Shown: piece by piece, positions 24,101 through 36,260 of the stretch
Numbering within the stretch: the first letter of the stretch is position 1
How the letters are laid out: the number at the start of each line of letters is the position of its first letter
Translations under genes and position numbers: made by a program
Assembly (NCBI GenBank): GCA_933228675.1
Contig: OW121743.1
Location: forward strand, 109,673,468 to 109,737,467
Direction of reading: 5' to 3'
DNA length: 64,000 bases
From: Stomorhina lunata
Lineage: Eukaryota; Arthropoda; Insecta; Diptera; Rhiniidae
Notes under the pieces: generated by a model
The model's input: the letters and a program-made list of their open reading frames with translations, nothing else
What the model was told of the DNA's origin: nothing
The model's database searches: none

Positions 24101-25400
24101 AAATTTTGTACCGAAAATTTTCTATAGAAAAATTTTGTACCGAAAATTTTCTATAGAAAAATTTTGTACCGAAAATTTTCTATAGAAAAATTTTGTACCG
24201 AAAATTTTCTATAGAAAAATTTTGTACCGAAAATTTTCTATAGAAAAATTTTGTACCGAAAATTTTCTATAGAAAAATTTTGTACCGAAAATTTTCTATA
24301 GAAAAATTTTGTACCGAAAATTTTCTATAGAAAAATTTTGTACCGAAAATTTTCTATAGAAAAATTTTGTACCGAAAATTTTCTATAGAAAAATTTTGTA
24401 CCGAAAATTTTCTATAGAAAAATTTTGTACCGAAAATTTTCTATAGAAAAATTTTGTACCGAAAATTTTCTATAGAAAAATTTTGTACCGAAAATTTTCT
24501 ATAGAAAAATTTTGTACCGAAAATTTTCTATAGAAAAATTTTGTACCGAAAATTTTCTATAGAAAAATTTTGTACCGAAAATTTTCTATAGAAAAATTTT
24601 GTACCGAAAATTTTCTATAGAAAAATTTTGTACCGAAAATTTTCTATAGAAAAATTTTGTACCGAAAATTTTCTATAGAAAAATTTTGTACCGAAAATTT
24701 TCTATAGAAAAATTTTGTACCGAAAATTTTCTATAGAAAAATTTTGTACCGAAAATTTTCTATAGAAAAATTTTGTACCGAAAATTTTCTATAGAAAAAT
24801 TTTGTACCGAAAATTTTCTATAGAAAAATTTTGTACCGATAATTTTCTATAGAAAAATTTTATATCGAAAATTTTCTATAGAAAAATTTTGTACCGAAAA
24901 TTTTCTATAGAAAAATTTTATATCGAAAATTTTCTATAGAAAAATTTTATACCGAAAATTTTCTATAGAAAAATTTTATACCGAAAATTTTCTATAGAAA
25001 AATTTTATACCGAAAATTTTCTATAGAAAAATTTTATACCGAAAATTTTCTATAGAAAAATTTTATACCGAAAATTTTCTATAGAAAAATTTTATACCGA
25101 AAATTTTCTATAGAAAAATTTTATACCGAAAATTTTCTATAGAAAAATTTTATACCGAAAATTTTCTATAGAAAAATTTTATACCGAAAATTTTCTATAG
25201 AAAAATTTTATACCGAAAATTTTCTATAGAAAATTTTTATACCGAAAATTTTCTATAGAAAAATTGTATACCGAAATTTTCAGTAGAAAAATGTATGCCG
25301 AAAATTTTCTATAGAAAAATTGTATATCAAAAATTTTCTGTTGAAAATTTTATACCGAAAATTTTTAGCGAAATGTTTTAAATAAAAAATCTTTCAATAT
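21110..25400 (+). repeat. 29-bp tandem array, 4.3 kb, highly homogeneous
   Basis: About 147 units have core ACCGAAAATTTTCTATAG followed by AAAAATTTT, the period being 29 bp. Blocks differ by single variants: CTATGG (21195-21540), TTTTATACC (21600-22520), TTTTGTACC (22530-22970), ACTTTTATACC (23040-23240), ACTTTTGTACC (about 23345-23395), TTTTGTACC again (23400-24840) and TTTTATACC again (24930-25250). The array is nearly free of other substitutions. A marker unit pair (AATTGTATACC then ATGTATGCC) occurs at 22972 and again at 25261. It is the longest and youngest-looking array in the window. Confidence 0.96.
21226..21606 (+). repeat. CTATGG sub-block giving an artefactual ORF
   Basis: In most units CTATAG supplies a TAG stop in one frame. 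In this block the change to CTATGG removes that stop and adds ATG, leaving all frames open for about a dozen units. Because 29 is not a multiple of three, the translation cycles through three frames (EKFYTENF, WKNFIPKIF, YGKILYLKFS). It is not a gene. Confidence 0.92.
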
Positions 25401-26994
25401 CAAAAGTTTATAATAGAAACACTTTCGACATCGAAAGTTTTATTTTGAAATAATGACAGCTTTTTTATTGAAAGGCTTTTGATGTGGAATATTGTTGTTG
25501 AAAGTTTAAATATCAAAAGTTACCCATATGATAGCCTTTAATAATAAACAAAATCGTTCAAAATTTTGGGGTATCTCCCAATTCCACTTCGTTTGTCTGA
25601 CTTTTTATCTATTTCTAAATAAAGCTAAATAAAGCTGCAAAGGGGCTTTTATAAACTTAGAAGCTTTATCATAAATGAAGAAGCTTTAAATTAAAAAATT
25701 CTTTCTTGTGAAAATTTGTTGTAGATAAAATTTGTTACTTTGTTTCTTTAGAGTTAAACAATTTTTTTTTATTTCAATATAAAAGAAGGCAAAACTTTTA
25801 ACCTAAATCTTTCAAAATAAAGTACATTTTCACAATCGAGATAAAATTAAAAGAAAAACTCCCTTTTATCATTAACTTAAAATCAAGCTTAAAAAATAAT
25901 GCGTTGTGGCAAGAAAATTCATGGCATCAATATTCGATAAATTTTTTTTGTGGTTGTTTTTAATTTTCTATTCAAATATTTAGCTTTTAGTTTTAATTTT
26001 CGATCGTGACTCAATTATCTGCGATGAATTGCTGCAAGACTAAGAATGCAAAATTTTCAAAAGAAATATAGCAAATAAATGCCATAGAAAAAATAGTTAA
26101 TAAGTAAAAATGTCTTGCGAATAACAAAAAAAAAAAAAAATAATTATTTGAAAAGAAAGCTAGGATTTACAGTGGAATCTCAAGTTTTAGAATAATATAA
26201 AGAAATCAAATCTACTTACCTATAAAATTTTGATGACCTGGAAAAAATAGAAAAAAAATTTAATAAAAACTTAAAAATTTTAGACATGTCATAAGTCCCT
26301 CAATCGTGATTGTATCGTTTTTCCTCTAAAAGTTTTTTTGTATGTAAATTGTTTAATTTCTTTTTCATTCTGCAACAAATTGCATGATTTCAAACCAACC
26401 GAAAGCCAAAGAAAAAATCTAAGATTGATCAATGATTTGGAAAATAACAAAAAAAAACTTTTTAAATGTAAATAAATGATTACCTTTCATTCTTGGGTGG
26501 CTTTTCAACATTTCAAGAGAAAACTCCAATGATACCATTTTTGTTTTCAAAGGATAAATACAATAATATAAACAAAATAAACCGACTCTTTCGTTCATGT
26601 AGGAATAAAGAAAAAACACACGATTTTGTTGTTGTGATAAATAAAGATAGATAAACTATTTTGAATATTAATTATACATTTTAAACATGGCAATGAAACA
26701 AGAGAACCAGTTAATTCCCAGTTAAATGCAATCAGTATGTTATTTTATCCACCATTAAAAAGCGTTGAAAAAAATTAAAAAAATAAAACTATTCGTGCAT
26801 ACGAGTATATAGCGTTGGTAAAAAACTTTAACAAAAATACAAAAAAAGACAATTCAAAAGTAATTTTACCATATACTTTATAGTTTGTTTTTTCATCTAA
26901 ACAACAGGGGTTATACTCATATTCATATCAAGCAAAGGCCAAAAGAGATGAGCGATGTATCGGCAGATCGTTAAAGAATTAAATCGTTAAAAAA
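25401..26994. other. Unique AT-rich spacer
   Basis: No gene is recognised. A poly(A) run lies near 26127-26143. A minus-strand frame at 26419-26619 shows no recognisable features. The right end passes into GATCAG repeats. Confidence 0.5.
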
Positions 26995-29837
26995 AACTGA
27001 TTTTTTTTAATACCGAATTGGTCAAAGATCAGTTTTTGATAGCAAAATGGTCGAAGATCAGTTTTCGATAGAAAAATGGTCAAAGATCAGTTATCGATAG
27101 ACAAATGGTTAAAGATCAGTTTTCTACAGAAAAATAGTCAAAGATCAGTTTTCGATAGAAAAGTGTTCAACGATCAGTTATTGATAGACAAATGGTCGAT
27201 CAGTTTTTTCATAGAAAATTTTTCAGAGATAACTTTTCTATAGAAAATAAGTCGAAGATCAGTTTTCGATAGAAAAATGATGGAAAATTAGTTTTCGATA
27301 GAAAAATTATCGAAAACTAGATTTCGATAAAAAAAATAGTCAAAAATCAGTTTTTGATATAAAAATGGTAGAGATTAGTTTTCGATAGAAAAATATTCGA
27401 AGATCAGTTTTCGATAGAAAAATGGTCGAAAATCAGTTTTCGATAGAAAAATGGTCGAAGATCAGTTTCCGATAGAAAAATGGTAGAAGATCAGTTTTCG
27501 ATAGAAAAATGGTCGAAGATAAGTTTTCTATAGAAAAGTAGTCGAAGATCAGTTTTCAATAGAAAAGTGGTCGAAAATCAGTTTTCTATAGAAAAGTGGT
27601 CGAAGATCATTTTTCTATAGAAAAGTGGTCGAAGATCAGTTTTCTATAGAAAAGTGGTCGAAGATTAGTTTTCTATAGAAAAGTGGTCGAAGATCAGTTT
27701 TCTATAGAAAAGTAGTCGAAGATCAGTTTTCAATAGAAAAGTGGTCGAAGATCAGTTTTCAATAGAAAAGTGGTCGAAGATCAGTTTTTTATAGAAAAGT
27801 GGTCGAAGATCATTTTTCTATAGAAAAGTGGTCGAAGATCAGTTTTCTATAGAAAAGTGGTCGAAGATCAGTTTTCTATAGAAAAATGTTCGAAAATCAG
27901 TTTTTGATAGAAAAATGATCGAAGATCACTTATCGATAGAAAAATGGTAGCAGATCAGTTTTCAATAGAAAAGTGGTCGAGGATCAGTTTTCGATAGAAA
28001 AATGATCGAAGATCAGTTTTCTATAGAAAAAAGTTTTCGATAGAAAAATGGTAGAAGATCAGTTTTCTATAGAAAAATGGTCAAAGATCAGTTTTCGATA
28101 GAAAAATGGTCGAAGATCAGTTTTCGATAGAAAAATGGTAGAAGATCAGTTTTCGATAGAAAAATGGTCGAAGATCAGTTTTCGATAGAAAAATGGTCGA
28201 AGATCAGTTTTCGATAGAAAAATGGTCGAAGATCAGTTTTCGATAGAAAAATGGTCGAAGATCAGTTTTCGATAGAAAAATGTTCGAAGATCAGTTTTCG
28301 ATAGAAAAATGTTCGAAGATCAGTTTTCTATAGAAAAATGGTCGAAGATCAGTTTTCTATAGAAAAATGTAAGAAGATCAGTTTTCGATAGAAAAATGTA
28401 AGAAGATCAGTTTTCTATAGAAGAATGTTAGGAGATCAGTTTTCGATAGAAAAGTGGTCGAAGATCAGTTTTCGATAGTAAAATAGTCGAAGATCAGTTT
28501 TCGATAGAAAAATGGTCGGAGATCAGTTTTCGATAGTAAAATGGTCGAAGATCAGTCTTCGATAGAAAAATGGTCGCAGATCAGTTTTCGATAGAAAAAT
28601 GGTCGAAGATCAGATTTCTATAGGAAAGTGGTCGAAGATCAGTTTTTGATAGAAAAATGATTGAGAATCACTTTTCGATAGAAAAATAGTAGCAGATCAG
28701 TTTTCAATAGAAAAGTGGTCGCAGATAAGTTTTCGATAGAAAAATGGTCGAAGATCAGTTTTTGATAAAAAAAAATAAATAGGCGAAGATCAGTTTTCGA
28801 TAGAAAAATGGTAGAAGATCAGTTTTCTATAGAAAAAATGGTCAAAGATCAGTTTTCGATAGAAAAATGGTAGAAGATCAGTTTTCTATAGAAAAATGGT
28901 AGAAGATCAGTTTTCGATAGAAAAATGGTCAAAGATCAGTTTTCGATAGAAAAATGGTCGAAGATCAGTTTTCGATAGAAAAATGGTCGAAGATCAGTTT
29001 TCGATAGAAAAATGGTCGAAGATCAGTTTTCGATAGAAAAATGGTCGAAGATCAGTTTTCGATAGAAAAATGGTCGAAGATCAGTTTTCGATAGAAAAAT
29101 GGTCGAAGATCAGTTTTCGATAGAAAAATGGTCGAAGATCAGTTTTCGATAGAAAAATGGTCGAAGATCAGTTTTCGATAGAAAAATGGTCGAAGATCAG
29201 ATTTCTATAGAGAAGTGGTCGAAGGTCAGTTTTCTATAGAAAAGTGGTCGAAGATCAGTTTTTAATAGAAAAATGATTGAGAATCACTTTTCGATAGAAA
29301 AATGGTAGCAGATCAGTTTTCAATAGAAAAGTGGTCGAAGTTTTCGATAAAAAATGAATGGGCGAAGATCAATTTTCGATAGAATAATAATCAATGATCA
29401 GTTTTCGATAGAAAAATGGTCAAAAATCAGTTTTTGATAGAAAAATGATCGAATATCACTTATCGATAGAAAAATGGTCGTAGATCAGTTTTCAATGGAA
29501 AAATGGTCGAATGTCAGTTTTCAATAGAAAAAAAAATGGTCGAAGATCAGTATTCTAAAGAAAATTAGTCAAAGATCAATTTTCTATAGAAAATTTATCA
29601 AACATCAGTTTTCTATAGAAAATTGATCAAAGATTAGTTTTCTATAGAAAATTGTTCAAAGATCAGCTTTTTATAGAAAATTGGTTATAGATCATTTTAT
29701 ATAGAAAATTGATCAAAGATCAGTTTTGGAAGAAAATTGCTCAAAAATCAGTTTTTTATAGAAAATTAGTTAAAGATCAGTTTTATATAGGAAATTGATC
29801 AAAGATCAGTTTTTTATAAAAAATTGATCAAAGATCA

Positions 29838-30402
29838 GGGGCCAAATTACCGCATTCGATATCGATCGAAAACTCAGACTTTTAAGCGAATATTGTGAAG
29901 TATACTTTAGTAATGTTCAAAGTTACTTCGATGCAAAAAGTTTACTGTAATTTGGTATCCATTTTGATTCATTTTTAAAAATATATATTGTTCAATTAAA
30001 ACTCTTTTACTATTGTTCATCTTTTGGCAAATAATACCAAAAAAAATATACAGGTATGTGATGGAAAACGATCGTTTTCAAATCGATCGATTTCAGATAT
30101 ATTTTTGAGATATATTTTTGAGATTTTCGGTTATTTCCCCAAAAAACTCAAACCAAATGAAAGATAAAATATCAGTCAAAAGGATTAAAGCCAAAATTTT
30201 CATTATTTTTGGGGGAAATAACCGAAAATTAGCTAAAAAATATGTCTGAAATCGATCGATTTCAAAACGAAAATGTCCATCACATACCTGATAGTAAACT
30301 GTGCATCTCTTAAATAGTTTTGATTATCCTTAAAGTATGCTATACAAATATTTTGAAAATATCTAACATTTCGATCGATATCGAATGTCGTAATTTGGCC
30401 CC
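29838..30402. mobile_element. Outer MITE with 34-bp TIRs (565 bp)
   Basis: It starts GGGGCCAAATTACCGCATTC and ends with the inverse, TTTGGCCCC. The 34-bp terminal inverted repeats differ at two or three positions and each carries ATCGATCGAAA. GATCAGTTTTC repeat units lie directly on both sides, so the element inserted into the array. It has no ORF. Another MITE (30051-30290) is nested inside it. No clear target duplication is seen. Confidence 0.85.
30051..30290. mobile_element. Palindromic MITE, copy 2 (240 bp), nested
   Basis: This is the same family as 8079-8308. It begins CAGGTATGTGATGG and ends CCATCACATACCTG, with ATCGATCGATTTCAGA-type arms inverted at each end and a shared centre. Compared with copy 1 it has a small tandem duplication near 30105 (ATATTTTTGAGAT twice). 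It lies inside the 29838-30402 element and is therefore the younger insertion. Confidence 0.88.
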
Positions 30403-30735
30403 AGTTTTTGATAGAAAATTGATCAAAAATCAGTTTTTTTTATAGAAAATTGATCAAACATCAGTTTTCTATAGAAAGTTGACCAAAGATCAGTTTTCAA
30501 TAGAAAATTTGTCAAAGATCAATTTTCAATAGAAAATAGATCAAATATCAGTTTTAGAAGAAAATTGCTCAAAAATCAGTTTTTTTAGAAAATTGGTTAA
30601 AGATCAGTTTTATATAGTATATTGAGCAAAGATCAGTTTTTAATCAAAGATCAGTTTTATATAGAAAATTGGTCAAAGATTAGTTTTCTATAAAAAATTG
30701 ATCAAGGTTCAGTTTTTTGTAGAAAATTGTTCATC

Positions 30736-32389
30736 AATCAGACCAATTGACTCTTTTAAGCAACTGCTAAAAGCAAACTGCAGTTTTTTTTTTCTTTTTT
30801 TGTAAAAAATAAACGTGTCTTAATTTATTGTCATCATTTTAATATTAGCAATAACTTTATAATAGCAGTCAATCAGTCAGTCAGACAAAGTTTACGTAAA
30901 AACTTAAAAAAAAAAATGAAAAATAAACTCAACATAAAGCTACGAAGCGAAATGCTCATGTTGGTTGAGTGGCTGTTTTACATGGGTTTTTAGTCTGGAT
31001 GGTGGCATAGGCCACCCATACAGTTTAATCATGAAAACGCCAAAACTTATTTGACTTAAAGTTTAAGCTAGAAAATAATGACTGACAATGCAAGCAGACG
31101 ATAAATAAACCAAAAAAATTAAATCGCGCAAAAATATACCATAGAGAGCAATAAATTTCGAAACAAAAGAAAAAGTGTTGTTAATTAGGTAGAAATTAAA
31201 CAGAAATATTGAAAATAATGAATTTTGAAGAAGGAAAGAAAATCGAAGACAATTGTGATTAAATTGATGTAATTAATTGTACGATTTGTGATGTTAATAT
31301 TCTGTTATTATTTATTAAGTTTTTTTGATTGATTATAAGCGTTTAATTGATTATTATTGCTTAATCTTTAATTGACGTATTGAAAGTTCTGCATATTTAA
31401 TGTTTATAATGTTTATAATTCTCATTATTTTAATTATTTTATGTCATTAAATCAATTACGTTGATGATTGTTGAAGTAATATATTAACCTAAATAACTAA
31501 AACGATAGGTTAAGAAATTTCAAAAAGTGAAGGGCATTGGGAGCAAAGCATCGATTTTTAATTCCAAAAACGCCAATAAAATTACAAAAACCTCTTCATT
31601 AGCCTTATTACTATACGATTGATGCATCTTTGGCTCAATACTTAAGTGGTTTTATGTAATTCTTATTTTTTCATCTTATAACGCTATATACAATTTATTC
31701 CCATGATTTTTCGTTTCGGAAAACATACTTGTCTAGTGTGTTACATGAAGTTTTAAAATTTTCTGAGATCGTTTTTCTTGCAACGTTTTACCAACTCTTT
31801 CTGATATTTACTTTGGTAACCAATTTTTATTTTTTTTTTTTTTGTACATTTTACTAAAATTATTTGTTTTAACGTGGGGTAATTTAGTTTATGGTTCTCA
31901 TGTTAAAACAAGATTTTCTTTTTTTGCGCTATTCCCGGCTAAAATGCTCTTGATTGCGTTCGTCAACAGTTGGTGTATTATTTATCTAGACTAGAAATAA
32001 ACCAGCAATGAAAGACATTATGAAGAAGAAATAAGCTAAAAAGAAAAAAATGTTGTTCAGGAAAAAAAAAACGTAAGACAACAGCACAATTATGTCGAAA
32101 AGCGATCAGCATCAGCTAGAAGAATAATAGTGGAACATCAAGGAAGAGAAAAGGCTACATCATTGTCATCCTCATCATTTTGAATCCGCATTGGTATCAT
32201 CATCATTTTCGCCAATGATGAGGATGACGACGTCGTCATCCTCAACATCATCAGTATCGACAGCAGCAACAAAAGAAGAGGAAAAAATAGATGGCATGGT
32301 TTTGTGACTGACTGACTTTGTGCAGCAATATTATTGAGTCTTAGCTCGATTATATGGTTTTACATGAATGATTGTCATGTATAATTAAC
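30736..32389. other. Unique spacer with TCA/GAT repeats and palindrome
   Basis: No gene is recognised. Positions 32155-32275 hold interrupted TCATCC/GATGAG trinucleotides. Within them, 32220-32243 is a perfect 24-bp palindrome (GAGGATGACGAC and its reverse complement). Elsewhere the stretch is AT-rich. Confidence 0.55.
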
Positions 32390-33815
32390 CCATTAAAAAA
32401 TTTTCAATTAAAAATTTAGTAAAAGATCTGTTTTCTAAAGAAAATTTGGTCGAAGATTAGTTTTCTATAGAAAATTGGTTCAAGATAAGTTTTCTATAAA
32501 AAATTGGTTGAAGATCGGTTTTTAATAGAAAATTAGTAGAAGATCAGTTTTCTATAGAAAATTGGTCGTAGAATCAGTTTTCTATAGAAAATTGGTTAAA
32601 GATCACTTTTCTATAGAAATTTGGTGGAAGATCATTTTTCTATAGAAAATTGGTCGAAGATCAGTTTTCTATAGAAAATTGGTCAAAGATCAGTTTTCTA
32701 TAGAAAATTGGTCGAAGATCAGATTTCTATAGAAAATTGGTCGAAGATCAGTTTTCTATAGAAAATTGGTCAAAGATCAGTTTTCTATAGAAAATTGGTT
32801 GAAGATCAGTTTTCTATAGAAAAAAGGTCGAAGACCAGTTTTCCATAGAAAAAAGGTCGAAGACCAGTTTTCTATAGAAAAAAGGTCGAAGACCAGTTTT
32901 CTATAGAAAAAAGGTCGAAGACCAGTTTTCTATAGAAAAAAGGTCAAAGACCAGTTTTCTATAGAAAAAAGGTCGAAGACCAGTTTTCTATAGAAAAAAG
33001 TTCGAAGACCAGTTTTCTATAGAAAAAAGGTCGAAGACCAGTTTTCTATAGAAAAAAGGTCGAAGACCAGTTTTCTATAGAAAAAAGGTCGAAGACCAGT
33101 TTTCTATAGAAAAAAGGTCGAAGACCAGTTTTCTATAGAAAAAAGGTCGAAGACCAGTTTTCTATAGAAAAAAGGTCGAAGACCAGTTTTCTATAGAAAA
33201 AAGGTCGAAGACCAGTTATCTATAGAAAAAAGGTCGAAGACCAGTTTTCTATAGAAAAAAGGTCGAAGACCAGTTTTCTATAGAAAATTAGTCGAAGATC
33301 AGTTTTCTGTAGAAAATTGATACAAGATCAGTTTTGTAAAAAAAATTAGTCAAAGATCAATTTCATATAGAAAATTGGTCATGGATTAGTTTTATATAGA
33401 AAATTTGTCAAAGATCACTTTTATATAGAAAAATTTTCGAAGATCAGTTTTCTATAGAAAATTGGTCAAAGATCACTTTTTTATAGAAATTGAAATTTCT
33501 ACAGAAAATTGGGTAAAGATCAGTTTTCTATAGAAAATTAATCGAAGATCAGTTTTTTAAAGAAAATTGATCGAAGAAGATCAGTTTTGTATAAAAAATT
33601 GCCCAAAGATCAATTTTATATAGAAAATTGGTCATGGATTACTTTTATATAGAAAATTTGTCAAAGAACAATTTTCTATAGAAAATAGGTCAAAGATCAG
33701 TTTTCTATAGAAAATTGGTCAAAGATCAGTTTTATATAGAAAAATGTTCGAAGATAATTTTTCTATAGAAAATTGTTCAAAGATCAATCTTCAATAGAAA
33801 AACAATCTTTGACCA
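32390..33815 (+). repeat. 29-bp tandem array (GATCAG/GACCAG family)
   Basis: This is the same family as 26995-30735, in the same orientation. The flanks carry GATCAGTTTTCTATAG with AAAATTGGTCGAA. The centre, 32820-33285, is about 16 nearly identical units with GACCAG and AAAAAAGGTCGAA, a local amplification of one variant. The right end decays through ATATAG variants. Confidence 0.93.
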
Positions 33816-34639
33816 ATTTTTTTTAAACTAACCAAAGTCGGTTCATTATTTTGGCTACCTCCCATAGGTCTAACTTCACAGAATTTAACATTCAATCAAC
33901 ATCAGATTAAAAGCTTTTGCTGTATCGATTTAGTAACATAGAAAACTAAGTCCTCCATAATATTTACATCTCCCTATGCGTTAACGATCGCATAAGGAAA
34001 AAATTACATCACGATTTCTTGTGTAGCTTAATAAAGTATTCAAGCTTTTTTGTTCGTCTCTGGTAACGTTTGTTTCGTATTTTGGAAGATTTTTCTAAAA
34101 CAAACGTGTGCTCGTGGCCAGTAATTTTTTTTATGTGTTACACACAGCGTTTTTTTTTTTTTTGATTTTCTTAACCGTCATCTCCCTTGGAGGCCCTACA
34201 ATTGTAGCCAAAAGAAGTTTTTGAAAAATCCACCAAAATAGTCTTATGCAAAGCTTAAAATCAAAAACGTTCGTACATATCTTAAAGCTCTAAAATAAGG
34301 CTTAAACAGGAATAATTGTAAAGTTTTATAGATCGTTGTAAATTTTTTTAGTGTTTATTTTTTTTGGCTTTTTTAAACAATAGCAGCAATAACAGAAAAT
34401 ACAATATAGAGCCGCTTATCAATAAACGTTTTTCAGTTGTTTGTAGAAGTTTGTTTTTTTGTTTTGAATTTTTTGTGCTGATGTTGGCTTTTTGTTACAA
34501 CCACCAAAAACAAGACGAAACACATGTTTGTGATTGTTTTAAAATGATTATATTAAAACATAGCAACAACACGGGATGGAAATAAAAAAGTTTTGAAATT
34601 TTTGGGCAAGTCTTGATTTGGAAAGATTTAAACCATTTC
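33816..34639. other. Unique spacer
   Basis: No gene is recognised. Overlapping plus and minus frames (34364-34585, 34495-34686) show no recognisable domain and low complexity. A T-run lies near 34150. Confidence 0.5.
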
Positions 34640-36260
34640 TTTAGTACAATTGTGATCAAATTTCTCTTCAACAAAATTTTGATCAATATATGCTTTTAGT
34701 AAAATTTTGATCAAAATTTGTCTTGAGTAAAATTTTGATCAAAATTTGTCTTTAGTAAAATTTTGATCAAAATTTGTCTTTAGTAAAATTTTGATCAAAA
34801 TTTGTCTTTAGTAAAATTTTGATCAAAATCTGTCTTTAGTAAAATTTTGATCAAAAGTTGTCTTTAGTAAAATTTTGATCAAAATTTGTCTTTAGTTTGC
34901 TCAAAATTTATCTTTAGTAAAATTTTGATCAAAATATGTCTTTAGTAAAATTTGGATCAAAATTTGTCTTTAGTAAAATTTTGGTCAAAATTTGTCATTA
35001 GTAAAATTTTGATCAAAATTTGTCTTTAGTAAAATTTTGATCAAAATTTGTCTTTAGTAAAATTTTGATCAAAATTTGTCTTTAGTAAAATTTTGATCAA
35101 AATTTGTCTTTAGTAAAATTTTGATCAAAATTTGTCTTTAGTAAAATTTTGATGAATATTTTTCTTTAGTAAAATTTTGATCAAAATTTGTCTTTTGTAA
35201 AATTTTGATCAAAATTTTTCTTTAGTAAAATTTTGTTCAAAATATTTCTTTAGTAAAATTTCGATCAAAATTTTTCTTTAGTAAAATTTTGATGAAAATT
35301 TTTCTTTAGTAAAATTTTGATGAAAATTTTTCTTTAGTAAAATTTTGATGAAAATTTTTCTTTAGTAAAATTTTGATAAAAACTTTTCTTTAGTAAAATT
35401 TTGATGAAAATTTTTCTTTAGTAAAATTTTTATGAACATTTTTCTTTAGTAAAATTTTTATGAACATTTTTCTTTAGTAAACTTTTGATCAAAATTTATC
35501 TTTAGTAAAATTTTGATCGAAAATTGTCTTTAGTATAATTTTGATCAAAATGTTTCCTTAGTAAAATTTTGATCAAAATTTTTCTTTAGTAAAATTTTGA
35601 TCAAAATTTTTATTAGTAAAATTTTGATCAAAATTTTTCTTGAGTAAAATTTTGATCAAAATTTGTCTTTAGTAAAATTTGGATCAAAATTTGTCTTTAG
35701 TAAAATTTTGATCAATATTTGTCTTTAGTAAATTTTGATTAAAATTTGTCTTGGGTAAAATTTTTATAAAAATTTGTCTTCACTGAAATTTTAATAAAAA
35801 TTTGTCTTTAGGAAAATTTTGATCAGAATTTTTCTTTGGTAAAATTTTGATTAAAATTTTTCCTTAGTAATATTTTTTGATCAAAATTTTTCTTTAATAA
35901 AATTTTGATCAAAATTTGTCTTGAGTAAAATTTTGATCAAAATTTGTCCTTAGTAAAATTTTGATCAAAATTTGTCTTGAGTAAAATTTTGATCAAAATT
36001 TGTCTTTAGTAAAATTTTGATCAAAATTTGTTCTTAGTATAATTTTGATCAAAATTTATCCTTAGTAGAATTTAAATCGAAAATAGTTTTTAGTAAAATT
36101 TTGATCAAAATTTGTCCTGAGTAAAATTTTGATAAAAATTTGTCTCTAGTAAAATTTTGATAAAAATTTGTCTTTAGTAAAATTTTTATCAAAATTTGCC
36201 TTTAGTAAATTTTTGATCAAAAATTGTATTGAGTAAAATTTTGATTAAAAGATTCTTCTT
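34640..36260 (+). repeat. 28-bp tandem array (TTTTGATCAAAA family)
   Basis: About 57 units have core TAAAATTTTGATCAAAATTTG then TCTTTAG, the period being 28 bp. Almost every unit contains the 12-bp palindrome TTTTGATCAAAA. Sub-blocks carry GATGAAAATTTTTC (35270-35460) in place of GATCAAAATTTGTC. This family has no inverted copy elsewhere in the window. Confidence 0.93.

Larger units (their letters stand above)
26995..30735 (+). repeat. 29-bp tandem array (GATCAGTTTTCGATAG family)
   Basis: The unit core GATCAGTTTTCGATAG is followed by AAAAATGGTCGAA, a period of 29 bp. Variants include CTATAG for CGATAG and GTGGTCG for ATGGTCG. The best homogeneity is at 28120-28340 and 28920-29200, with diverged ends. 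A rare GTAGCAGATCAG unit recurs at 27947, 28689 and 29305, marking larger duplications. The array is interrupted by a nested MITE pair at 29838-30402 and resumes to about 30735 as the AAAATTGATCAAA subtype. Confidence 0.94.
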
